NCBI RefSeq assembly: GCF_014284125.1
Contig: NZ_JACOFX010000003.1
Location: 1-64,000 of the forward strand
Length of the DNA stretch: 64,000 nucleotides
Reading direction: 5' to 3'
Origin: Undibacterium umbellatum
GTDB lineage: Bacteria > Pseudomonadota > Gammaproteobacteria > Burkholderiales > Burkholderiaceae_D
The position numbers and the translations under genes were made by a program. This document shows, in pieces, positions 48,857 to 58,108 of this stretch. The stretch's first letter is position 1. Each line of letters starts with the position of its first letter. The notes under the pieces were generated by a model, which was not told the origin of the DNA, searched no databases, and saw only the letters and a program-made list of their open reading frames with translations.

Positions 48857-50806
48857 ATGAATAAGCAGACTTTAACTCTTTCCGTACTGGGTATAGGTGC
48901 ACTGGCCTTGGTGCCGGTTGTCATGCACAATCCTTACTACCTGCACCTGGCAGAAACCATACTGATCTACGCCATACTTTTATTTGGTCTGGATATCGTG
49001 GTTGGCTATACCGGCCAGGTTTCTCTCGGCCATGCCGGTTTGTTTGGTATAGGATCGTATACAACGGGTGTGCTGGTGTTCAAGCTTGGTATGTCGGTGT
49101 TTGTCGCCATTCCTTGCAGTATCGCTGTCACAGCCGTATTTGGTGCCTTGCTGGCTCTCCCTGCGCTACGTGTGACCGGGCCTTACCTGGCCATGGTGAC
49201 ACTGGCCTTTGGTACCATTATCCAGATTCTCATCAATGAAATGAGTTTCCTGACTGAAGGGCCAATGGGTATCAAGCTCACCAAGCCTGTCATCTTTGGG
49301 CAAAAGCTCGGTGAAGTGGGTTTTTTCTACCTTGTCGCAGTCATGCTGGTGCTGTCATTGATTGTGGTTCACCGCATCTTGCGTTCTCACTACGGCCGTG
49401 CATTCCAGGCCTTGCGCGACAGCCCGATTGCCTCTGATTGCATGGGTGTTTCAGTTTACAAGTACAAAGTCATCGCCTTCGTCATCAGCGCAGCGCTGGC
49501 TGGTCTGGCAGGCAGCCTGTATGCGTATTCGGAAGAGTATATTTCGCCGAATACCTACAACTTTGAACTGACCATCATGTTCTTGCTGGCAGTCATCATG
49601 GGCGGACGCAAGACACGTACCGGTTCACTGCTGGGCGCTTTGATCGTCGTCATGCTGCCATCCCTGCTTGCTGATATAGAACTGTTCCGCAAGATCGCTA
49701 CCGTGGCTGCATTGATAGCCGTAGTTGCCGGTGGCCTGGCAATCAGCAAAAAGCGCAAGACAGTCGGGGAACTTATTGTGCCAGTTGGTGCGACTGTGGC
49801 CATGGCCTTGTTCTCGTACAAGCTGGAAAACATTACCGACTGGCGTCTGACCATCTTTGGCCTGATGACCTTGTTTGTCGTGTATTACCTGCAGGATGGC
49901 ATCGTCGGTTTCGTCAACAGCTTGCTGGGCAAGGGGCAGCAGCATCTCATCGTCAACGCAGAAAGCGCCGAGACCAATGCAGGCAATGCCATAGTCAACG
50001 CCAGCGATACCCGTGTTGGTGTCTTGCTGACAGGCAGAAAAATTCTCATGCAATTCGGCGGTCTGAAAGCACTGAACCAGGTTGATCTGCAAATTAACAA
50101 AGGTACTGTGCATGGCCTGATCGGTCCTAACGGTTCCGGCAAAAGTACCATGATGAATGTGCTGACCGGTATTTATCAACCTACTGATGGGGTAGTGGAG
50201 TTTGCCGGTAAAGTCATCTCTGGCAGCACGCCCTCGGCAATTGCACTGGGTGGTGTTGCCCGTACTTTCCAGAACGTGCAACTGTTTGGTGAGATGACGG
50301 CAACAGAAAACATCCTCGTCGGCTTGCACAGCACCTTCCGCAGTAATGTGGGTGATGCCATGCTGCATACGCCACGATATTTGCGTGAAGAACAGCAGGC
50401 AAGAGCGCGTGCGGCCAGCATCTTGCAATTTGTTGGCCTGGCTGACCTGGCCAATGAAGAGGCGCGCAATCTGCCCTACGGCAAGCAACGCCTGCTGGAA
50501 ATCGGCCGCGCGCTGGGTCTCAATCCGCAGCTCTTGCTGCTGGATGAGCCTGCCGCTGGTTTAACTGCGCCTGATATCAAGGACTTGATCGCCATCATCC
50601 GCAAGATACGTGAGCACGGTATCACCATCATCCTCATCGAGCATCATATGGATGTAGTCATGTCGATTTGCGATACTGTGACTGTGCTGGATTTTGGTCA
50701 GAAAATTGCCGAGGGCAAACCGGCAGCCGTACAGGCCGATCCAAAAGTGATCGAAGCCTATCTGGGTGGCAGCGTAGCTGATGCCACTGAAGTTGCTGCA
50801 GCATAA
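48857..50806 (+). CDS. livMG: Fused ABC transporter permease LivM and ATPase LivG
   Basis: One 649-residue frame. Residues 1-300 are a LivM permease (GLDIVVGYTGQVSLGHAGLFGIG; MGGRKTRTGSLLGA), with one or two further helices to about 350. After a polar linker (360-388), residues 390-640 form the LivG ATPase: Walker A GPNGSGKST (423-431), signature region LPYGKQRLLEIGRAL, Walker B LLLLDEPAAGL and the H-loop IEHHM. The usual operon has separate livM and livG, so this is a membrane-ATPase fusion. Confidence 0.92.
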   Translation: MNKQTLTLSVLGIGALALVPVVMHNPYYLHLAETILIYAILLFGLDIVVGYTGQVSLGHAGLFGIGSYTTGVLVFKLGMSVFVAIPCSIAVTAVFGALLALPALRVTGPYLAMVTLAFGTIIQILINEMSFLTEGPMGIKLTKPVIFGQKLGEVGFFYLVAVMLVLSLIVVHRILRSHYGRAFQALRDSPIASDCMGVSVYKYKVIAFVISAALAGLAGSLYAYSEEYISPNTYNFELTIMFLLAVIMGGRKTRTGSLLGALIVVMLPSLLADIELFRKIATVAALIAVVAGGLAISKKRKTVGELIVPVGATVAMALFSYKLENITDWRLTIFGLMTLFVVYYLQDGIVGFVNSLLGKGQQHLIVNAESAETNAGNAIVNASDTRVGVLLTGRKILMQFGGLKALNQVDLQINKGTVHGLIGPNGSGKSTMMNVLTGIYQPTDGVVEFAGKVISGSTPSAIALGGVARTFQNVQLFGEMTATENILVGLHSTFRSNVGDAMLHTPRYLREEQQARARAASILQFVGLADLANEEARNLPYGKQRLLEIGRALGLNPQLLLLDEPAAGLTAPDIKDLIAIIRKIREHGITIILIEHHMDVVMSICDTVTVLDFGQKIAEGKPAAVQADPKVIEAYLGGSVADATEVAAA

Positions 50807-50816
50807 GGAGAGAGCA

Positions 50817-51545
50817 ATGTTAACCATATCAAATCTGCATGCAGCCTATGGCAAGGTCGAAGTCTTGCATGGTATTTCCATGGACGTGCCCAAGGGCAAA
50901 GTCGTCACCCTTATTGGTTCCAATGGTGCTGGCAAGACCACTACCATGCGCGCGATTTCCGGCATGTTGAAGCCTAAAGAAGGCACCGTTACTCTGGCTG
51001 GTAAAGATGTCACCGGTCTGGATTCTCACAAGATCGCCAGGGCAGGTCTGGCACATTCGCCGGAAGGCCGACGCGTGTTTGCCACCATGTCGGTGACCGA
51101 TAATCTTTTGCTTGGTGCTTTCCCGCGTTTCACACGAAGCCGCCCGCGTGGAGATATAGAAAGTGATCTGCAAAAAGCCATGGAATTGTTCCCGCGCCTG
51201 AAAGAGCGCAAGAACCAGTTGGCTGGTACCTTGTCTGGCGGTGAGCAACAAATGCTGGCGATGGCGAGAGCCGTCATGCTTAATCCTGATGTGGTCTTGC
51301 TGGATGAGCCCTCGATGGGACTTGCTCCTATTCTGGTCGATGAAGTTTTTCGCATCATCGTGCGTTTAAAAGAGCAGGGCACGACCATGCTGCTGGTGGA
51401 GCAGTTTGCAGCGGCTGCTTTGGCCGTGGCTGACTATGGCTATGTGCTGGAAAATGGCAGAATATCTGTACATGGCCCGGCGGCCAGTTTGCAGAATGAT
51501 CCGGCGGTGAAGGCTGCTTATTTGGGTGGTGGTGCGCAGCATTGA
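50817..51545 (+). CDS. livF: Branched-chain amino acid ABC transporter ATPase LivF
   Basis: The 242-residue ATPase has Walker A GSNGAGKTT, signature LSGGEQQMLAMARA, Walker B VVLLDEPSMGL and the C-terminal AAYLGGG typical of LivF. It partners the LivG half of the fusion protein. AAGGAGAG at 50805-50812 fixes the start at 50817. A terminator follows. Confidence 0.94.
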   Translation: MLTISNLHAAYGKVEVLHGISMDVPKGKVVTLIGSNGAGKTTTMRAISGMLKPKEGTVTLAGKDVTGLDSHKIARAGLAHSPEGRRVFATMSVTDNLLLGAFPRFTRSRPRGDIESDLQKAMELFPRLKERKNQLAGTLSGGEQQMLAMARAVMLNPDVVLLDEPSMGLAPILVDEVFRIIVRLKEQGTTMLLVEQFAAAALAVADYGYVLENGRISVHGPAASLQNDPAVKAAYLGGGAQH

Positions 51546-51579
51546 TAGCAACGCTCATGCAAGTTTGGCAAGTTTGAGG

Positions 51580-51612
51580 AATGGGGAGCTTGCTCCCCAT
51601 TTTCATTTTTAT
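51580..51612 (+). terminator. Intrinsic terminator of the liv operon
   Basis: AATGGGGAGC and GCTCCCCATT (51580-51589, 51592-51601) form the stem, followed by TTCATTTTT. Confidence 0.8.
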
Positions 51613-51671
51613 CGCATTGCTGGCAGGGCTGTGATATTTTCTTAAGTCATTTAAGTAAATCACGCCAGCCC

Positions 51672-52622
51672 ATGCATATCAATTCTATTTCTTCGCGCGT
51701 TCTCCAAATCGTTCTGGCATTCATCACGTTCTTTTGCGCTTCCGCGATGGCGGCACCTGTGCTGCAAGAACACAGCATAAAAATCGATGGCAAGCAAAGG
51801 CGTTACTATCATTTATCTGATCCTGCGGCGATAACACCTGGTCGTCCTATATTACTGGTCAGCGGTTCGGGATGTGATGATTTTGCAGTTCGTTTGCCGA
51901 TGTTTTTTGAGCGCTACCCCGGAGCGGTGAATGTCTATTATCTGGAAAAACCTGGCGTTGCCAAAAATGCAGATGGCAGCAAATGCTCTGAAGCGTTTCT
52001 GGCTGCAGATCAGTTCGGCAAACGATTGTCCGATCATTTGAAATTTCTATCGATCGAGCCTGAACTGAAAAAAATGCCTGCACGGTCTATTGCTGTATTG
52101 GGCTTTTCTGAGGGGGGAGCGGTTGCTCCTTATATCGCCAGGGACAGCAATAAAATCGGCTGGCTGGCAACCGCGGGTAGTGGAGGTTTACCGCAGAGTG
52201 AAGAGTTTTTGATCTTTGCAGACCGCGGGGTGGAACCTTATGCCAAGCCATTTTCACGCGACTATTTTTTACAGGTCTATGCAGAGATCAAAAAAGATGG
52301 CAAGAGCCTTAAGAAAGAGTTCTTTGGTCATCCCTATGCCTATTGGTCAGGTCATTTGTTTACTTATCCTTTGAATGTGTATGCAAGTCTGAATATTCCC
52401 ATGGTGGTAGCGATGGGTGAGAAGGATGAGAGTGTGCCGATTGAATCAGGGCATGCCTTGCGGGATCATTTCTTGAAGCATCCAGAAAAGGATTTTCAGT
52501 TTGTGGAATTTCCTGGTGCCAGTCATGGTTTGAGGTATGGGGATAGGAATGGGGCGCAAGAATTTGTTGCGGGGTTGGCGGGGTGGTTTAAGGGGGATAA
52601 GAAGGCGTTTGAGTTGAAGTGA
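51672..52622 (+). CDS. Exported alpha/beta hydrolase
   Basis: The 316-residue product has a signal peptide (cleavage after AMA, about residue 27) and an alpha/beta hydrolase core: strand with oxyanion region LLVSGSGCDD, nucleophile elbow GFSEGG (serine near residue 150), acid region VVAMGEKDESVP and catalytic histidine in GASHGL. The substrate is unknown; a periplasmic esterase or peptidase is likely. Confidence 0.8.
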   Translation: MHINSISSRVLQIVLAFITFFCASAMAAPVLQEHSIKIDGKQRRYYHLSDPAAITPGRPILLVSGSGCDDFAVRLPMFFERYPGAVNVYYLEKPGVAKNADGSKCSEAFLAADQFGKRLSDHLKFLSIEPELKKMPARSIAVLGFSEGGAVAPYIARDSNKIGWLATAGSGGLPQSEEFLIFADRGVEPYAKPFSRDYFLQVYAEIKKDGKSLKKEFFGHPYAYWSGHLFTYPLNVYASLNIPMVVAMGEKDESVPIESGHALRDHFLKHPEKDFQFVEFPGASHGLRYGDRNGAQEFVAGLAGWFKGDKKAFELK

Positions 52623-52677
52623 TGGTCGCCCATAGCTAGCTGCTCAGCCTTGGATTTTATGGCAATCTTATTCACGT

Positions 52678-52998
52678 CATTCCTGCGTAGGCAGGAATCT
52701 AGCGGCGTTCGTGGTATGCCGTGTTGTTCGTTGAATATTGCACTTTGACTAAAGCGGTTGCCTTTCGTAGAACCAAGCCGGGTCTCGGCCCGGCAGCCGA
52801 AATACTTTCTTTGCGTCGCCAAAGAAAGTATTCAAAGAAAGGCGACCCAGGCGTCGTCGCCCCTGCGGGGTTCCCGTTTGTGCAGTACAAAAAATGGGAA
52901 ATGCCCGAAACTCGCTACGCTCAAACACGGGCATTTCTTAATCCATTTTCTGTACTGCACAAACGGCGTCGACACATGGGAACTGCAGAAAGTCAAAA
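52678..52998. repeat. Dispersed structured repeat, copy A (inverse of copy B)
   Basis: This copy begins with the palindrome ATTCCTGC-GTAG-GCAGGAAT (dRS3-like), continues through CGGGTCTCGGCCCGG and an AAAGAAAGTAT-rich part, and contains a long hairpin (arms GTTTGTGCAGTACA 52876-52889 and TGTACTGCACAAAC 52951-52964). It aligns over most of its length with the reverse complement of 54363-54663. Short ORFs across it are not real genes. The rest of 52623-53073 holds nothing I can identify. Confidence 0.85.
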
Positions 52999-53073
52999 TC
53001 AACGTCAACACGACCTTGGTCTAAATTTTTAGATACGTGATTGATTAACACTCTGATCAATCAACAGTTCAAC

Positions 53074-54168
53074 TCACCCCTCCAAATACCGCAAAGGATG
53101 CGCATGAGCTGGCCAGGCTTCTGCAAAGAACCCTGTCACTTGCTCTGTCGTCACTTCCTCCAATGTCTCAGGTGACCAGCGTGGGTTATTGTCTTTATCT
53201 ACCACCAGCGCGCGTACACCTTCCAGCACTTCGCCATGCTTGAAGCAGTGGCGTACCATGTTTCTTTCCATGCGCAGGCATGCTGATACTGTCATGTCTT
53301 TACTGCGGCGCAATTGTTCCAGTGTGACTGACATCAGCAGAGGCGAACGCTTTTGCATGGTGGCCAGGGTTTGCTGGGCAAACTCGCTGTTGTCCTGTTG
53401 TAGTTTTTCACTGATGGCAGTAACGCTATTGCCAGCAAATATGTTGTTGATTGCAGCGTGTTGTGTAGCCAGTTTGCTGGTATCCGGTTTTGCCTGATCT
53501 ACAAAAGCCGTAGCAAAATCGCGTATCGCCAGACGCAAGTCTGTAGCCTTGCTTTCACTAAGCAAGTTCATCAATGCTGGTATTTCTGCGGTGGGGATAT
53601 AGACATCCGCCAGCCCTGCGTAGATGGCATCAGCGGCTGTAATGATCTCACCTGTCAGGCCCAGGTAAGTGCCAATTTCACCCTCAGTACGAGACAGGAA
53701 ATAGCCGCCGCCCACATCTGGGAAAAGGCCAATATTCACTTCCGGCATGGCCATCTTGGTACGCTCAGTGACGATGCGCAAACGACAATTTGCTCCTGCC
53801 TGCGCGATACCCATACCACCGCCCATCACCACGCCATTCATCAGCGCGATATAGGGTTTTGGGTAGAAATGGATTAAATGATTTAAGGCATATTCCTCAG
53901 TGAAGAAATCTTCCAGCAGGGCTGAGTCGCCCTTGGGTGTGGCAGTACCTACGTCATAGAAAAAACGGATATCACCACCAGCACAAAATGCCTTTTCGCT
54001 ACTGCTATGGATAAACACGGCACGCACACTTTGATCATCCTGCCAGGCCAGCAAAATCGTAGTCAGTGCTCTTACCATATCGAGAGACAGCGAGTTCAAT
54101 GCTCTAGGTCTGTCGAGGGTGATGTAGCCTATATTGTTCTTGACGGAGGTAAGTACAAATTCGCTCAT
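53074..54168 (-). CDS. 3-hydroxyisobutyryl-CoA hydrolase (enoyl-CoA hydratase family)
   Basis: The 364-residue crotonase-fold enzyme probably releases 3-hydroxyisobutyrate in valine breakdown. It has RPRALNSLSLDM, the oxyanion segments KAFCAGGDIRFFYD and NGVVMGGGMGIAQ, the HIBYL-specific MPEVNIGLFPDVGGGYFL (catalytic Glu and Asp), and the C-terminal ECH_2 part (EGVRALVVDKDNNPRWSPE). The length is typical of this subgroup and longer than plain hydratases. No other valine catabolic gene is nearby. The gene is flanked on both sides by the inverted repeat pair. Confidence 0.9.
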   Translation of the reverse strand: MSEFVLTSVKNNIGYITLDRPRALNSLSLDMVRALTTILLAWQDDQSVRAVFIHSSSEKAFCAGGDIRFFYDVGTATPKGDSALLEDFFTEEYALNHLIHFYPKPYIALMNGVVMGGGMGIAQAGANCRLRIVTERTKMAMPEVNIGLFPDVGGGYFLSRTEGEIGTYLGLTGEIITAADAIYAGLADVYIPTAEIPALMNLLSESKATDLRLAIRDFATAFVDQAKPDTSKLATQHAAINNIFAGNSVTAISEKLQQDNSEFAQQTLATMQKRSPLLMSVTLEQLRRSKDMTVSACLRMERNMVRHCFKHGEVLEGVRALVVDKDNNPRWSPETLEEVTTEQVTGFFAEAWPAHAHPLRYLEG

Positions 54169-54278
54169 GGTGATTGACTATGCAGGGTAGGGGATGAAGC
54201 TGCTATTTTAACTTTGTCAGGCGTGGGCGTCACGGGGTGTATATGCTTATGAGGAAATAGCGTAAAAACAGCATGCTC

Positions 54279-54337
54279 GTTGCAGTTGCAGTTGCAGTTG
54301 CAGTTGCAGTTGCAGTTGCAGTTGCAGTTGCAGTTGC
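54279..54337. repeat. GTTGCA hexanucleotide array
   Basis: Nearly ten uninterrupted copies of GTTGCA (59 bp) lie 110-170 bp upstream of the 3-hydroxyisobutyryl-CoA hydrolase start, just outside repeat copy B. The antisense frame would read Gln-Leu repeats, but this is not a gene. Such arrays can change length by slippage. Confidence 0.95.
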
Positions 54338-54362
54338 TGTCGGGTTTGGGGTTGAAGTTGTT

Positions 54363-54663
54363 TTTTGACTTTGGCAGTTCCCATGTGTCGACGCCATTTG
54401 TGCAATACAGAAAATGGAAAGAGAAAGGCCGATGTTTGAGCGTAGCGAGTTTTCGGACTTTCCCATTTTTTGTATTGCACAAATGGGAACCCCGCAGGGG
54501 CGACGACGCTTGGGTCGCCTTTCTTTGAATACGTTCTTTGGCGACGCAAAGAAAGTATTTCGGCTGCCGGGCCGAGACCCGGCTTGTATCCACAAAGAGC
54601 AATCGTTTTAGTCAAAGTGCTGCATGCAACAAACGCCACTAGATTCCTGCCTACGCAGGAATG
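54363..54663. repeat. Dispersed structured repeat, copy B
   Basis: This is the reverse-oriented partner of copy A, ending in the same ATTCCTGC/GCAGGAAT palindrome (54643-54662). Its hairpin arms read ATTTGTGCAATACA (54396-54409) and TGTATTGCACAAAT (54471-54484); both differences from copy A preserve pairing. The other bases of 54169-54813 hold the hexanucleotide array and the hpf terminator. Confidence 0.85.
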
Positions 54664-54744
54664 ATGGTTAATACGTGTACGGATTGTCGCAGGGCAATTC
54701 AATTAATGATTGAGGTAAATCGTTAAATCAAAACCCATCACCCA

Positions 54745-54772
54745 ACAAAAAGGACGCCTTCTAGCGTCCTTG
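54745..54772 (-). terminator. Intrinsic terminator of the rpoN-hpf transcript
   Basis: On the minus strand AGGACGC (54770-54764) pairs with GCGTCCT (54757-54751) and runs into TTTTTG. Confidence 0.85.
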
Positions 54773-54813
54773 TTTTGGATGTCCACAACCCTGTTCGGGT
54801 AAGGACTGGGGTC

Positions 54814-55161
54814 TTATGAAGCCGATGCCGGATCAGGTATGTGCTTGATAGCGTCGTGCTGATGGTCCTGGATCTTGTCTTTATGCTTGATGACCTGGCG
54901 ATCCAGTTTGTCTACCAGTGCATCAATTGCTGCATACAGATCATGCGCCAGACTTTCAACATGGATATCTTTACCGCTGATATGCAGGTTAATGTCGGCT
55001 TTGTGTCGTTTATCCTTTTCCCGGAGCTTGTCCACCGTCAGGATGACGGCGATATCAATGACCTGGTCGAAATGCCGCCTGATACGTTCTAGTTTGGTAT
55101 GTACATATTCACGAATTGCAGGAGTTACTTCGACGTGGTGTCCACTGATGGTGAGATTCAT
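54814..55161 (-). CDS. hpf: Ribosome hibernation promoting factor, short form
   Basis: The 115-residue product starts [20 protein letters not shown] and has the HPF/RaiA double-stranded RNA-binding-like fold with [31 protein letters not shown]. It lacks the C-terminal dimerisation domain of long HPF, so it should work with a modulation factor-like partner. It lies directly after rpoN, as in most Beta- and Gammaproteobacteria. Confidence 0.94.
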   Translation of the reverse strand: MNLTISGHHVEVTPAIREYVHTKLERIRRHFDQVIDIAVILTVDKLREKDKRHKADINLHISGKDIHVESLAHDLYAAIDALVDKLDRQVIKHKDKIQDHQHDAIKHIPDPASAS

Positions 55162-55268
55162 ACTGTGCTCCTATAGTGATGTTACTTGCTGTAACGATAC
55201 GCTCTTGGCCTTTATTTGCTTTGAGCTAAATCATATATAGCAATTCAAACCGTGATTACAAGGACTAC

Positions 55269-56759
55269 TTACAAAGATTTACGCAAACTCACTGGGGGGA
55301 TTTTGAGGGCTTCACGGTATTTGGCAACTGTCCGTCGGGCAATTACCATGCCCTGTTCACCCAGCATGTCTGCAATTTTGCTATCAGAGAGTGGGCTTTT
55401 CTGGTCTTCTGCTCCTATCAGCTGCTTGATGAGTGCACGTATCGCGGTGGAAGATGCTTCACCCCCTGTTTCCGTCGCGACATGGCTGCCGAAAAAATAC
55501 TTCAACTCAAACATGCCATGTGGGGTCAACATGTATTTTTGAGTTGTTACACGTGAGATAGTGCTCTCGTGTAATCCTAGTGTATCAGCAATTTCGCGCA
55601 AAACAAGGGGGCGCATGGCAACAGCACCGTGGGTGAAAAAATTGCGTTGTCTTTCAACTATCGCTTGTGCAACGCGCAAAATAGTGTCGAAACGTTGCCG
55701 CATATTCTTTATCAGCCAGCGTGCTTCCTGCAATTGTGTGCCCAGCCCAGCCTCACCGCGGTTTTGCTTCATGATATTGGCATACATGCTGCTGACCCGC
55801 AGCCTGGGCATCACGTCCTGATTCAGCATGACCTGCCAGCCATTGTCCGATTTTCTGACGATCACATCTGGCACCACATAATCTGATTCATCAACCGCAA
55901 AGGCAATGCCTGGCCGGGGCTGGCAAAGCCTGATGACGGTTTGTGCATCGCGCAAATCTTCATCGTCGCAATCAAGAATTTTCTTGAGTTTGGTGAAATC
56001 TCTTTGTGCAAATAAACTCAGTTGTGTTTCAACAATTTGCAATGCCAGCCTGCGTGTGACAAAAGCCACTTTGGGCATACGCCTGATTTGCAGGGCCAGG
56101 CATTCAGATGGGCTGCGGGCACCGACACCTGCCGGGTCAAAGCTTTGCAACATGTTCAGGGCAAAACCAAGTTCTTCTGGCTCGACGGCAAGTTCCAGTG
56201 GCAGACTTGCATGTATTTCGTCCAGGGTTTCGGTCAGGTAGCCATTGCTGTCCAGCGCATCGATCATCAATTCGACCAGAGCGCGGTCACGCGGTTCGCG
56301 CAAGTTCAGGCGCATTTGCTCCAGCAAATGTTCACGCAGAGTGATGTGGGCGGCACCCAGTTGCGGGCGCCCATCTTCATCATCACCAGACTTGCTGCCA
56401 TGCTGCACGTCATCAAAGCCCCAGTCTTCTTCGCTGGAGGTAGTGCTGTCGTTGCTGATGACGGTTTCGGCATCAGCCGCCGCAGGTTCGGCGGATTTAT
56501 CGGTTTCTTCTCTTTGTGTTGGTACTTCCATGCCAGCATCGGCAGAGGTGCTGCTGGTATTGATGGCACCGTCAGCCAGCAGGCGCACGGCATGATCGAG
56601 GGGATCGTCCACGCGTTCCAGCATTGGGTTATCGGTCAGCAGCGTCTCCAGCTCCTGATGCAATTCCAAAGTGGATAACTGCAATAATCGTATTGATTGC
56701 TGCAATTGCGGCGTTAAGGCCAGATGTTGTGAGGTACGTAGTTGCAGGCTTTGTTTCAT
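55269..56759 (-). CDS. rpoN: RNA polymerase sigma-54 factor
   Basis: The 496-residue product has the glutamine-rich region I ([27 protein letters not shown]), an acidic region II (about 60-130), the core-binding region (150-280), a helix-turn-helix for the -12 element ([18 protein letters not shown]) and the RpoN box [12 protein letters not shown] near the C-terminus. It directs enhancer-dependent transcription; in many Betaproteobacteria this includes pilus genes. The start MKQSLQ at 56759 is 11 nt after the lptB stop. Confidence 0.95.
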   Translation of the reverse strand: MKQSLQLRTSQHLALTPQLQQSIRLLQLSTLELHQELETLLTDNPMLERVDDPLDHAVRLLADGAINTSSTSADAGMEVPTQREETDKSAEPAAADAETVISNDSTTSSEEDWGFDDVQHGSKSGDDEDGRPQLGAAHITLREHLLEQMRLNLREPRDRALVELMIDALDSNGYLTETLDEIHASLPLELAVEPEELGFALNMLQSFDPAGVGARSPSECLALQIRRMPKVAFVTRRLALQIVETQLSLFAQRDFTKLKKILDCDDEDLRDAQTVIRLCQPRPGIAFAVDESDYVVPDVIVRKSDNGWQVMLNQDVMPRLRVSSMYANIMKQNRGEAGLGTQLQEARWLIKNMRQRFDTILRVAQAIVERQRNFFTHGAVAMRPLVLREIADTLGLHESTISRVTTQKYMLTPHGMFELKYFFGSHVATETGGEASSTAIRALIKQLIGAEDQKSPLSDSKIADMLGEQGMVIARRTVAKYREALKIPPVSLRKSL

Positions 56760-56770
56760 GATGATTCCCG

Positions 56771-57523
56771 TCACATCCGGAAGTGTTCTCCGAGATAAAC
56801 GCGACGTACAGATTCATTTTGGATAATGTCGTCAGGCTTGCCGCTGGCAAGTACCGCGCCTTGATTTATGATATAGGCGTGATCACAAATGCCCAGTGTT
56901 TCGCGCACATTATGATCGGTAATCAGTACACCTATGCCTCGCTCCTTGAGAAAGCGCACTATGCGTTGAATCTCGATGACGGCGATAGGGTCAACACCGG
57001 CAAAAGGTTCATCCAGCAAGACAAAGCGTGGATTAGTGGCCAGTGCGCGGGCAATTTCCACACGGCGGCGTTCACCACCCGAGAGAGATAATGCCTGGCT
57101 TTCGCGTATTTTTTCTATTTGCAAATCGGCCAGCAGGGCATCCAGTCTTTCTTCTATTTTTTTGGTGCCAAGAAATTTCCCGTCGCTGTCTTTTTGCAAT
57201 TCCAGTACGGCGCGGATATTGTCTTCGACAGTCAGCTTGCGGAATACCGAAGCCTCCTGTGGCAAATAAGATAAGCCAAGTACGGCACGCTCATGGATGG
57301 GCAATTGAGAGATATTCACATCATCAATCGTGATGTCACCCGCATCTGAAGGTACCAGGCCTACGATCATGTAGAAGGAGGTGGTTTTGCCGGCACCATT
57401 CGGACCCAGCAAACCAACTACTTCGCCGCTTTTCAAGAGCAGGGATACATCGCGCACCACCTGGCGTGCACCATAACGTTTTTGCAATCCCTTGACGAGC
57501 AAGGTACTGGACTTTGCTGTCAT
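56771..57523 (-). CDS. lptB: LPS export ABC transporter ATPase LptB
   Basis: The 250-residue ATPase has Walker [10 protein letters not shown], signature [15 protein letters not shown], Walker [15 protein letters not shown] and the H-loop TDHNVRET. It powers extraction of lipopolysaccharide from the inner membrane with LptFG. It follows lptA with 1 nt between them. Confidence 0.95.
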   Translation of the reverse strand: MTAKSSTLLVKGLQKRYGARQVVRDVSLLLKSGEVVGLLGPNGAGKTTSFYMIVGLVPSDAGDITIDDVNISQLPIHERAVLGLSYLPQEASVFRKLTVEDNIRAVLELQKDSDGKFLGTKKIEERLDALLADLQIEKIRESQALSLSGGERRRVEIARALATNPRFVLLDEPFAGVDPIAVIEIQRIVRFLKERGIGVLITDHNVRETLGICDHAYIINQGAVLASGKPDDIIQNESVRRVYLGEHFRM

Positions 57524-57524
57524 C

Positions 57525-58094
57525 TTAATTAGCCTGCTTTTCTGGTTTTGGTTGCAGGATGATTTTCAAACTGCCCGAGCCATCTACATGCTGGCCACTG
57601 GTCGAGTTGGTGCCGATGAAAAAGTCATTCTTGCTATCATAAGACAAGTATTCACCCTCTTGTTCCTGGGTGACTTTTTTGCCTTCCAGATAGCGCACCT
57701 TGGCCTTGGAAATGAATTTGACGATTTCTGTACTCTGGTTGTATTCCGCGCGGTCTGCCTCGCCATCCACCCACAGGTCAGGGCCGCCGTCGCGTTTCTG
57801 GCGGAAACTGACTTTGCGGTTGCTGCCACCAGTCAGGACGACGAACTGGTCACCATTCGGGGCTTCTGTGACAACGGCGTTCTCGGCTTTGACTACCAGC
57901 GTGCCACGCATCAGGGAAACGCCCTTGGACAATCTGCGCACGCTGGTTTTGCCATCACTCTCGCCATAACCGGCTTCGATGATAGTTTCCTTGTTGCTGT
58001 CGGCTTTTTCTGCATGGGCAGAGGCGCAAGCCAGGCCAAGAAGCGCGAGGCTGGCAAAGCGTACGAGAGAGAATGGAGTATTTTTCATATGCAT
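57525..58094 (-). CDS. lptA: LPS transport periplasmic bridge protein LptA
   Basis: The 189-residue periplasmic protein has a signal peptide (cleavage after AHA, about residue 28) and the OstA-like beta-jellyroll ([47 protein letters not shown]). It forms the filament carrying LPS across the periplasm. The start may be ATG at 58094 or 58088. Confidence 0.92.
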   Translation of the reverse strand: MHMKNTPFSLVRFASLALLGLACASAHAEKADSNKETIIEAGYGESDGKTSVRRLSKGVSLMRGTLVVKAENAVVTEAPNGDQFVVLTGGSNRKVSFRQKRDGGPDLWVDGEADRAEYNQSTEIVKFISKAKVRYLEGKKVTQEQEGEYLSYDSKNDFFIGTNSTSGQHVDGSGSLKIILQPKPEKQAN

Positions 58095-58108
58095 GATTGC
58101 TTTCTGAA

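Noticed and set aside
52721..53032. Small plus-strand frames inside repeat copy A
   Set aside because: They follow the dispersed repeat, appear equally in copy B on the other strand, and the sequence is explained by hairpin structure rather than coding.
54247..54702. Minus-strand frame with a run of Gln-Leu repeats
   Set aside because: It is produced by the GTTGCA array and repeat copy B; all three frames stay open through a 6-nt repeat and there is no start context or family match.
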